From positions 4,278,001 through 4,342,000 of the forward strand of contig NZ_AP028461.1 of the NCBI RefSeq assembly GCF_033097365.1: a stretch of 64,000 nucleotides of DNA, given 5' to 3'. This document shows positions 26,927 through 33,679 of the stretch, in pieces. Source of the stretch: Actinoplanes sichuanensis. GTDB taxonomy: Bacteria > Actinomycetota > Actinomycetes > Mycobacteriales > Micromonosporaceae. The notes beneath the pieces are model-generated. The model was given only the letters and a program-made list of their open reading frames with translations. It made no database searches and was not told the DNA's origin. Made by a program: the position numbers and the translations under genes. Positions within the stretch are counted from its first letter, which is position 1, and the number at the start of each line of letters is the position of its first letter.

Positions 26927-27563
26927 CGACCAGGCCGTCATCCGTACCGGCCTGCGGGTCATGCTCGACGCCCAGCCCGATGTCGAGGTCGTCGGGGAGG
27001 CGTGCGACGGGCGTGAGGCCGTGCGGATGGCCCGCGACCTGCGGCCCGACGTCTGCCTGTTCGACATCCGGATGCCCGAGTTCGACGGTTTGCAGGCCAC
27101 CCGGCTGTTGGCCGGTCCCGGCGTACCCGATCCGATGGTCGTCGTCGTGATCACCACGTTCGACCTCGACGAGTACGTCTACGGCGCCCTGCGCGCCGGT
27201 GCCCGCGGTTTCCTCCTCAAGGACGCCGGGCCGGACCTGCTGGTCCAGGCCGTGCGGTCGGCCGCCGCCGGAGACGCGCTCATCGCTCCGAGTGTCACCG
27301 TGCGCCTGCTGCAGACGTTCGCGGACGTGCCGACCGGCCGGCCCGCCGTCCAGCCGATCAGCCCGATCACCGCCCGCGAGGACGAGGTGCTGCTCGCCGT
27401 GGCCCGGGGCCTGACCAACACCGAGATCGCCGACACCCTCTACATCAGCCTCAGCACCGTCAAGACGCACCTGGCGAGCCTGATGGCCAAGCTCGGCGCC
27501 CGCAATCGGGTCGAGATCGCGATGTGGGCCTACGAGACGCGCCGGATCATCCCCGCCACCTGA
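26901..27563 (+). CDS. NarL/LuxR-family response regulator
   Basis: 220 residues. The receiver domain has VLVADD at the acidic pocket, phospho-acceptor Asp55 (CLFDIRMPEFDG), and the conserved Thr and Lys (TTFD, LLKDAG). The C-terminal LuxR helix-turn-helix reads ITAREDEVLLAVARGLTNTEIADTLYISLSTVKTHLASLMAKL. GTG 26901 overlaps the kinase gene by 26 bp, which makes the two a cognate pair. Confidence 0.93.
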   Translation: MSIRVLVADDQAVIRTGLRVMLDAQPDVEVVGEACDGREAVRMARDLRPDVCLFDIRMPEFDGLQATRLLAGPGVPDPMVVVVITTFDLDEYVYGALRAGARGFLLKDAGPDLLVQAVRSAAAGDALIAPSVTVRLLQTFADVPTGRPAVQPISPITAREDEVLLAVARGLTNTEIADTLYISLSTVKTHLASLMAKLGARNRVEIAMWAYETRRIIPAT

Positions 27564-27816
27564 TCCCGATCCGGTAGCCGACAGCCCGCCCGAGGAACGG
27601 CCACCAGTGCGCTACGTGCCGAGTCGATCGCCGCACGCCGAATTCCGGTCGAATGGCCGGTCCCGGGCAGGGATGTATCTATGACCGACGACGTGCGTAA
27701 CGACGGCTGACTCCGGCCGACCCACGAGAGGCTCCGATCGGCCGATGGAGCCCGTCGAGCAGCGGGTTGTGCGGCGCCGGGTCGATGGTTGGGATCGGCT
27801 CGCTACCGTGGCGGCC

Positions 27817-28215
27817 ATGAGCGAGGTGAAAAGGTCGAACCTACGGATCGGCGCACCTGAACGAGCCCTGGCGCGGACCGCTCTGGAGCAGCACCTGACC
27901 GATGGGCGCATCGATGGCGGCGAGTTCGAGCAACGGCTGCTGGCCTGCGAGACGGCTCGGACCCGATCCGAGATCAGGGCGGTCTTCGCCGATCTGCCGG
28001 ACCCTCGACCCGACCTCAAGACACCTGCCGACGAGACCTACGACGAGGTCGGCATCACCTCCGGATGCATGGTGATCATCCTGGGCGTACCGGCCGCGAT
28101 CCTCATGGGTGTCGTGTACGGAGCCTGGTGGTCGGTGGTGGTCGCCGTCGCGATCGCCCTACTGATCGGGTTCGCAGCAGAGCTCGTGGCGGAGTGGCTA
28201 CGGCGACTGAGGTAG
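27817..28215 (+). CDS. DUF1707 (SHOCT-like) membrane protein
   Basis: 132 residues. The N-terminal DUF1707 domain reads LRIGAPERALARTALEQHLTDGRIDGGEFEQRLLACETARTRSEI. It is followed by two membrane segments (CMVIILGVPAAILMGVVYGAWW and VVVAVAIALLIGFAAELV). The family is widespread in actinobacteria and of unknown function; it often stands near stress genes. ATG 27817 has no ribosome site. A TACCGT box lies 7 nt upstream, suggesting a leaderless mRNA. The frame is open back to 27745. Confidence 0.85.
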   Translation: MSEVKRSNLRIGAPERALARTALEQHLTDGRIDGGEFEQRLLACETARTRSEIRAVFADLPDPRPDLKTPADETYDEVGITSGCMVIILGVPAAILMGVVYGAWWSVVVAVAIALLIGFAAELVAEWLRRLR

Positions 28216-28605
28216 AAAGCACGGTCTCCGTGTTCGTTACCGCGTCGCGCCGCCATGCACGAGATGGTGAAGGTCGCACAGCCGCCGTCAACCGGAGCGG
28301 CGACGACCCCGCCCCCGTTACCTTTCTGATCGTCCCCGATGGGAACTGCTCGGTCGCTCGGTCCGGTATGACTTATCGCCCCTATCGTTCGCATGATCCC
28401 GGAGATGTTGTCGCCGGGCCGGGTGGCATCGGCGGACCGCTGATAGGGACCCGGCCAGTGCGCCACGAGGCGCTGTTGTCACTTCGGGTTCGACACGCCC
28501 TGGGACCTCGATGAAGGACCACATCTGGACCACCCGCCTCGTGAGGAACACCTTCGCGCTCGCCGCTCGCACCGAGGACGACTGAACGCCGGTACGGTCA
28601 ACGCG
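28216..28605. other. Intergenic region carrying the second copy of the dispersed repeat
   Basis: About 390 bp with no supported gene. It contains the repeat at 28329-28421. A 24-codon ORF at 28511-28585 (KDHIWTTRLVRNTFALAART) is unsupported by a ribosome site. TACGGT at 28593-28598, 7 nt before GTG 28606, is the probable -10 box of the exonuclease gene. Confidence 0.4.
28329..28421 (+). repeat. Dispersed ~92-bp repeat, copy 2 (partner at 923-1014)
   Basis: Matches the reverse complement of 923-1014 nearly end to end. In one frame both copies give the series CSVA-SGMT-RP-R-HDPGD-VAG, but the differences fall at all codon positions and no start or domain is evident, so coding is doubtful. Confidence 0.7.
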
Positions 28606-29262
28606 GTGACCACCGAAAACCCGCCCTGGCACACCGTCAACCTGGTCGCCCTCGACCTGGAAGGCAGCGGCGCCCAGGAACGCGACCAAGAGCAGATCCT
28701 CGAGATCGCCGCGGTCCGGCTGCTCGACGGACACCCGGACATGGCCACCGCCTACACCACCGGCATCGATCCCGGCCGCACGATTGCCGCCCGGCCGTGG
28801 ATCTCCTCCGGGCTGGCCGGCACCGCCCTGCACGGCCAGCCCACCCTCGACGACATCCGCCCGGCCCTGCTCCCCCGTCTCAACAGCGCCTGGCTCGTCG
28901 GCCACAACATCGCCGTCGACTGGCGCCTGCTGCACCGGCACCTGCCCGACCTGACCATCGCCGGCCTCATCGACACGATGCGCCTGGCAAAAGCCGCCGC
29001 CATCCCCGGCAAACTCGGCCTCACCGACCTGCTGACCCATCTCCAGCTGATGACCGCCGTCACGGCCGCAGCCCCAGGCAGCCAACCTCATCGAGCGCTG
29101 TGGGACACCACGGGCGCCGCACTACTGCTCCCCGCCCTGATCCGTCGCCACTTCACCACCACACCGACGCTGGAGCAACTGACCGCCGTCGCCGCGATCC
29201 CCGCCACGCCCGCACATCCAGCCGCCCCGGGTACGGATCCGCGACCGACCCTGTTCGATTGA
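28606..29262 (+). CDS. DEDDh 3'-5' exonuclease (DnaQ-like)
   Basis: 218 residues with the three Exo motifs of the DnaQ/RNase T superfamily: VALDLEGSG (Exo I, Asp and Glu), WLVGHNIAVDWRLL (Exo II, Asp) and QPHRALWDTTGAALLL (Exo III, His and Asp). A Pro/Ala-rich tail ends in TLFD. It should remove nucleotides from DNA or RNA 3' ends; the physiological substrate is unknown. GTG 28606 is probably leaderless (TACGGT 7 nt upstream). It stands alone. Confidence 0.9.
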   Translation: MTTENPPWHTVNLVALDLEGSGAQERDQEQILEIAAVRLLDGHPDMATAYTTGIDPGRTIAARPWISSGLAGTALHGQPTLDDIRPALLPRLNSAWLVGHNIAVDWRLLHRHLPDLTIAGLIDTMRLAKAAAIPGKLGLTDLLTHLQLMTAVTAAAPGSQPHRALWDTTGAALLLPALIRRHFTTTPTLEQLTAVAAIPATPAHPAAPGTDPRPTLFD

Positions 29263-29302
29263 AAGGCCCTCGCGGCGCCGGACGCCATCTGACAGGCGCC
29301 CG

Positions 29303-29535
29303 ATGACCAGCACCCCGACTCGAACCTTCACCATCGGCGGACCTGCCGGTCCGGCGCCTCGGCTACGGCATGATGCAGCTCACCGGCCCCGGCCATCACC
29401 GCCGACGGCTGGTTCACCCTCTGGACCGGGCGGGCCTGCACCGGCCATCCGACGGTGACCTACGACGCCACCGACGACCTCGGCAAGCTCGGTCGCGGCG
29501 CAGCGGTCACCTCGCTGTACGTCGCCGCGCGTTGA
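29303..29535 (+). pseudogene. Aldo/keto reductase 5'-fragment joined to an unknown gene's 3'-end
   Basis: ATG 29303 begins TSTPTRTFTIGG. After a small deletion the next frame continues DLPVRRLGYGMMQLTGPG, the characteristic opening of aldo/keto reductases. After ~29397 the sequence changes to DGWFTLWTGRACTGHPTVTY..DDLGKLGRGAAVTSLYVAA and stops at 29535. That looks like the C-terminus of a different, unrecognised protein. The locus is therefore a deletion scar joining two genes. Confidence 0.65.
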
Positions 29536-29549
29536 TCTTTCGTCGATCA
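29533..29549. promoter_or_regulatory. Inverted repeat upstream of the acyltransferase-P450 operon
   Basis: TGATC-TTTCGTC-GATCA, 5-bp arms separated by 7 bp, about 40 bp before GTG 29588. A possible operator for the three-gene operon that follows; short enough to arise by chance. Confidence 0.35.
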
Positions 29550-29587
29550 CTTCACTGCACCATCTCAGGGATGAAGGAACAACCGGC

Positions 29588-30391
29588 GTGAGCGACGCCT
29601 TCCGCGACGCACCCTGGCCGCGCATCCGGGAACTGGTCGTCGACGTGCTCACCGTTGCCGCCCGCACGCACACCGGTTACGGGCTGATCGAGGTCGACGT
29701 CACCGCACCGCTCGCGCGGATCACCGAGCTCAAGTCACGGGTGCCGGGCGGTGTCTCGTTCACCGCCTACCTCACCTATTGTCTGGGCCGCGCCGTCGCC
29801 GCCCATCCGGACGTGCAGGCCTGCCGTTCAGGCGGGCGCCGGCTCGCGATCTACGACGATGTCGACGTCAACACGCTGCTGGAGAGGATCAAGCCGGACG
29901 GCACGTCCGTACCGGTGCTCCACGTCGTGCGCGACGCGGGCCGCAAGACCTTCGCCGAGATCAACGCCGAAATGCGCGAAGCGGTCCGCGACGACCTCCA
30001 CGATCACCCGGCCGTGCGCCGGCGCAGGCAGATCCTGCGACTGCCCCGGCGCGCCCGGCGGCTGGTCTGGTGGTGGCTGCGCCGCGACCCGGTGCGCCGC
30101 AAGCGGCAATACGGCACGGTCAGTCTCTCCAACATCGGCGCGGCCCTGGGCGCCCGCCCGTCCTGGGGACTCGCGCCGTCGATCCTGCCCTGCTCGGTGA
30201 TCATCGGGGGCATCTTCGAGCGGGTCGGCTGGCACGACGGGCAGGCGCGGCCGCGACAGGTGATGAGCGTGACCGTGGTCGTCGACCACGACCTGATCGA
30301 CGGCATGCCGGGCGCCCGGTTCGCTGAGACGTTCGCCGGCCTGCTGGAACGCGGTGCCGGACTCGACGAGGTGCTGCATGGGCGGCGTTGA
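29588..30391 (+). CDS. Free-standing 2-oxoacid dehydrogenase E2-type acyltransferase domain
   Basis: 267 residues corresponding only to the catalytic domain of dihydrolipoamide acyltransferases. FTAYLTYCLGRAVAAHPDVQACRSGGRRL lies in the N-terminal half, SVPVLHVVRDAGRKTFAEIN in the middle, and VVVDHDLIDGMPGARF near the end, which retains the HxxxDG catalytic motif. Lipoyl and subunit-binding domains are absent. An Arg-rich insertion (HPAVRRRRQILRLPRRARRL) lies around residue 140. No E1/E3 genes are nearby, so it may act as an acyl/chloramphenicol-acetyltransferase-fold enzyme in secondary metabolism. GTG 29588 has AAGGAA at 9 nt. The P450 gene overlaps its end by 14 bp. Confidence 0.8.
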   Translation: MSDAFRDAPWPRIRELVVDVLTVAARTHTGYGLIEVDVTAPLARITELKSRVPGGVSFTAYLTYCLGRAVAAHPDVQACRSGGRRLAIYDDVDVNTLLERIKPDGTSVPVLHVVRDAGRKTFAEINAEMREAVRDDLHDHPAVRRRRQILRLPRRARRLVWWWLRRDPVRRKRQYGTVSLSNIGAALGARPSWGLAPSILPCSVIIGGIFERVGWHDGQARPRQVMSVTVVVDHDLIDGMPGARFAETFAGLLERGAGLDEVLHGRR

Positions 30392-31700
30392 ACGGCGGTC
30401 CGTCGCCGAACTGCGAGCCGATCTGCTCGGCGTGCAACGGCGGCTGCTGAAGACCCACGACGGCTTCGTACGGCTACGCGTTCTCCGGCGAGTCTTCACG
30501 CTGGTGTCCCGGCCCGACGTGGCGCACCGGATCCTGGTGTCCGGCGCCCCGGCGTACCGTCGCGGATTTCAGCACCGCAATCTGGGACTCACCATCGGCA
30601 AGGGCCTGCTCGTCAGCGACGGCGACGTCTGGGAGCGGCAACGACGGCTGACCCGGCCGGTTTTCGAGCGTGCGGTTCTCGGCCGGGTGGTGGACATCGC
30701 CGCCGAAGCCACCGGGGCACTGGTCGACCGGTGGCTCGAGCAGAGCAGCGGGCCGGTGGACGTCCTCGACGAGATGCGCCGGCTGTCGCTGCGGGTCATC
30801 AGCCTGGCCGTCTTCGGCGCCGAGCTGCCGGAACAGGCCGGTATGTTCATCGAGACGGCACGAGTCTCGCTGGCGGTGGCGTCGCGCCGCAACATCCTGC
30901 CGCTCTCGTTGCCGCTGTGGGCGCCCACCCGGCTGCACCGGCGCAGGCGTCGGTGCCTGGCCGAGGTCGACCGGTTCGTGTACGCCCGGATCGACGAACG
31001 GCTGGCCGGGGACGGGCACGACGACATCCTCACCCGACTGATCCGCGGCTACGGCGACCAGGCGCAGGCATCGCGCCGGGAGATACGCGATCAGGTGGTG
31101 ACGCTCTACTTCGCCGGCTTCGAGACGACGGCGGCGGCGCTGACCTTGACCTGGCTGATGCTGGGCGAACACCCGCGGGTGGCGGACCGGCTGCGGACCG
31201 AACTCGTGGCGACCCTCGGTCACCGCCACCCCACCTACCCGCAGCTGAGCCTGCTCACGTACACCCGCAACACCCTCAAGGAATCGATGCGCCTGCGGCC
31301 ACCGGTCTACACGGTGCCCCGGACCGCCACCGCGGACGAGCGGATCGGGGATGCCCATGTCCGCCGAGGGGACGACATCGTCGTGGCGACGCATGTGCTG
31401 CACAGCTGCCCCACCATCTGGGAGGCGCCGCAACACTGCCGGCCGGACCGATTCGAGCCCGGAAGACTCACCGTCGAGCAGCGCCGGGCCTACCTGCCGT
31501 TCGGGGCGGGCCCGCGCCGGTGCATCGGCGAGAGCTTCGCGATGGCGACGATGATGACGGTGCTCGCGGTCGTGGCCCGCCGCGTACGGCTACGCCCCCG
31601 CGACGGCCGTCCGGTCGTCCCCGCCACGGAGGTCACCCAGTTCCCCGCGAACGGCCTGCCGATGCTCGTCGACCCGCTGGTGCCGGATGCCGCCCGCTGA
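30378..31700 (+). CDS. Cytochrome P450
   Basis: 440 residues. The I-helix oxygen-binding motif is AGFETT (~246-251), the K-helix ExxR is KESMR (Glu302, Arg305), the PERF-like region is CRPDRFEPGR, and the heme loop is FGAGPRRCIGE (axial Cys382). A soluble bacterial enzyme that needs ferredoxin partners, which are not encoded nearby. ATG 30378 with GAGGTG at 6 nt overlaps the acyltransferase gene by 14 bp; the next gene overlaps by 14 bp again, so translation is coupled. It probably oxidises the product of this operon. Confidence 0.92.
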   Translation: MGGVERRSVAELRADLLGVQRRLLKTHDGFVRLRVLRRVFTLVSRPDVAHRILVSGAPAYRRGFQHRNLGLTIGKGLLVSDGDVWERQRRLTRPVFERAVLGRVVDIAAEATGALVDRWLEQSSGPVDVLDEMRRLSLRVISLAVFGAELPEQAGMFIETARVSLAVASRRNILPLSLPLWAPTRLHRRRRRCLAEVDRFVYARIDERLAGDGHDDILTRLIRGYGDQAQASRREIRDQVVTLYFAGFETTAAALTLTWLMLGEHPRVADRLRTELVATLGHRHPTYPQLSLLTYTRNTLKESMRLRPPVYTVPRTATADERIGDAHVRRGDDIVVATHVLHSCPTIWEAPQHCRPDRFEPGRLTVEQRRAYLPFGAGPRRCIGESFAMATMMTVLAVVARRVRLRPRDGRPVVPATEVTQFPANGLPMLVDPLVPDAAR

Positions 31701-32241
31701 CCTGCTTGACACCGGGGACATCGCCGCGGTCGAACGCTACGAACGGCACTTCTATCAGGCGTACACCCGCCTGACCGACAACCGGCTGGTCCGCCGGATC
31801 TGGATCTTCGACGACGAACGACAGCGGGTACGGACCTCGATCCCCTACCGCGACCAGGTCGTCTATCAGTGGCGCCCGGCTCCCGACGCCGAGCCCGGCT
31901 GCTATCTCGCGGTCAACCTCGAGGTGAAACGGGCGTTCCAGTCCGCTCACTACGGTTTCACTCCCGAGCCCGGTGAGACGTGCTGCGAGTTCCTCAACGT
32001 GATGACCGCGTCGCCGGTGCCCGCGGGACGGCTGTTCGCCGGGTTCATTCGCGACGTCGGCATGCGTGACCTCGTGGACCGGGGGTTCGACGTCGCCTAC
32101 GGCACCTGCACCCGCCGGCTGCTCGCTCCGTACCTGCGGCTCGGCGCGCAACACGCCGCCGCTCGAACCATCGACGGCGAGGAACGTCACCTGTTGCGCT
32201 GGCCGATCGGCGAGCTGACCGCCCGGTCCGGCCGCGGATGA
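31687..32241 (+). CDS. Unrecognised protein coupled to the P450 (possible acyltransferase fold)
   Basis: 184 residues, not assigned. It begins with AAVERYERHFYQAYTRLTDN, has a strand-rich centre (VYQWRP, CYLAVNLEVKRAFQSAHYGF, CCEFLNVMTAS), and ends with RGFDVAYGTCTRRLLAPYLRLGAQ. The last segment is reminiscent of the end of GNAT/autoinducer-synthase-type N-acyltransferases, but no catalytic motif can be fixed. The start overlaps the P450 by 14 bp, so it very likely works in the same pathway. Confidence 0.6.
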   Translation: MPPADLLDTGDIAAVERYERHFYQAYTRLTDNRLVRRIWIFDDERQRVRTSIPYRDQVVYQWRPAPDAEPGCYLAVNLEVKRAFQSAHYGFTPEPGETCCEFLNVMTASPVPAGRLFAGFIRDVGMRDLVDRGFDVAYGTCTRRLLAPYLRLGAQHAAARTIDGEERHLLRWPIGELTARSGRG

Positions 32242-32371
32242 CCGGCTGCGCCTGATTCTCCTGCTCGGTGGCGTGTCGTTGATGTGATGTCGATCGGCTG
32301 TCGGTTTTCCGACGGTCCACTGGGGCCGCACCGGAAGGAAATCCCCGCTGGCCTGTGGGACGGAGACTGAC

Positions 32372-33595
32372 ATGACCACCGTTGACGGATCTCGCGCCGT
32401 GGACGACACCGCGGCACTCCAGCGGACGGTGGCCGTGGTGGGCGTGACCTCGGCGTCCGATGTGCAGGCGGCGGTCCGGTCGGCGGCGTACCACCGTCGT
32501 CCGGTCATCGTCGCCGAGTCCGGGGCCGGGGCGCCGGCGGGCAGCGTGGTCATCGACACGAGTCGGATGCGGGAGATCCACATCGACCCGGAGACCCGGA
32601 CCGCCCGCGTCGGCGCCGGGGTGTGCTGGCAACAGGCGCAGCAGGCCGCGGCGCACCACGATCTGACGGGGCTCGCCGCGTCGTCGGGCTCGACTCGCGT
32701 CGTCGGCTACACCGCCGGCGGTGGTCTGAGCCCCGTGCTGGGCCGGCGGTACGGGTTCGCCGCCGACCATGTGCGTGCCGTCGAGCTCGTGTCCGCCGAC
32801 GGCGAGTTGCGGCGGGTCGACGCGGTCGGCGAGCCGGACCTGTTCTGGGCGCTCTGCGGCGGCGGGAGCGAACTCGGTGTGATCACCGCGCTGGAGTTCG
32901 CGTTGTACCCGCACGCCCATCTCTACGGTGGCGACCTGTGCTACGCCGCCGAACACAGCCGGGCGGTGCTCGACGCGTATCGGGAAGTCGCCGCCGCGGC
33001 GCCCGAGGACCTCACCGTCTCCTTCGCGTTTCTGCGGATGCCGGACCTGCCGTCGGTGGCGCCGACGCTGCGCGGCCGGTTCGGTCTGGCCGTACGCGTC
33101 GCCTGGCTCGGCGCCGTCCAGCAGGGTGAACAGCTGGTGAGGCCACTGCTCGACGCTGCTCCCCGTACGTTCGAGAACCTGACCGAGATGCCGTTCACCG
33201 ACGCCTTCTCCGTTCACGGTGATCCCGGACCCGCTGCCGCGACCAGCCGGTTGCTGGGCGACCTGACCGATCAGGCCGTCGACGCCCTGCTGTCCGCGGC
33301 CGGCCCGGGACGGGACTTCCCGGCGGAGACCGTCGAGGTACGCCAGCTCGGTGGCGCCCTGAGCCGCAGTCCCCGCAGGCCGAACGCGGTGGCCGGACGC
33401 GACGCCCGATTCCGGCTGTCGGTGTCCGGGCTCGACCGTCGAACGAGCCGGCCACACCTGCGTGAGCTGCTGGACACCCTGTCGCCGTGGATCATCGGAC
33501 CGCACACGGTCGATGACCGGCTGAGGGAGATCAAGGCCGCCCACGACCCGGCGAATCTGTTCCGGACCGCCCCGACCCGACGATGGTACGAGTGA
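32372..33595 (+). CDS. FAD-linked oxidase (PCMH/BBE-like), copy 1, lacking the flavin-linking His
   Basis: 407 residues: FAD-binding PCMH-type domain (VQAAVRSAAYHRRPVIVAES near 31-50, then VVGYTAGGGLSPVLGRRYGFAADHVRA) and a C-terminal BBE-like segment (AAHDPANLF). It is one of three paralogues here. Copies 2 and 3 have ATGH at the position of the 8-alpha-histidyl FAD link; this one reads AESGAG and has Gly there, so its FAD should be non-covalent. It also lacks the ~30 N-terminal residues of copy 2 and ends with a different tail (TAPTRRWYE). ATG 32372 has GGAG at 7 nt. The substrate is unknown. Confidence 0.85.
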   Translation: MTTVDGSRAVDDTAALQRTVAVVGVTSASDVQAAVRSAAYHRRPVIVAESGAGAPAGSVVIDTSRMREIHIDPETRTARVGAGVCWQQAQQAAAHHDLTGLAASSGSTRVVGYTAGGGLSPVLGRRYGFAADHVRAVELVSADGELRRVDAVGEPDLFWALCGGGSELGVITALEFALYPHAHLYGGDLCYAAEHSRAVLDAYREVAAAAPEDLTVSFAFLRMPDLPSVAPTLRGRFGLAVRVAWLGAVQQGEQLVRPLLDAAPRTFENLTEMPFTDAFSVHGDPGPAAATSRLLGDLTDQAVDALLSAAGPGRDFPAETVEVRQLGGALSRSPRRPNAVAGRDARFRLSVSGLDRRTSRPHLRELLDTLSPWIIGPHTVDDRLREIKAAHDPANLFRTAPTRRWYE

Positions 33596-33619
33596 TCTGA
33601 GCTTCGTCCCCTCGCCGAC

Positions 33620-33679
33620 CTCGGCTCCAAGTGCTTTCCGAGTCACGTCCCGATGATGGGTCGGATGTCGGGGGTACAG
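33620..33679 (+). repeat. Promoter-region repeat, copy A, upstream of the AfsR-like gene
   Basis: The 60 bp immediately before ATG 33680 are about 80% identical to 60135-60193, which lies immediately before the start of a SARP remnant. Shared blocks include CTCGGCTCCAAGT, CTTTCCGAGTC, CCGATGATGG and CGGGGG. Conservation up to the start codon suggests a duplicated promoter plus ribosome site. Confidence 0.7.

Noticed and set aside
28511..28585. 24-codon ORF before the exonuclease gene
   Set aside because: No ribosome site, no homology, and it ends just before the exonuclease promoter; likely chance.
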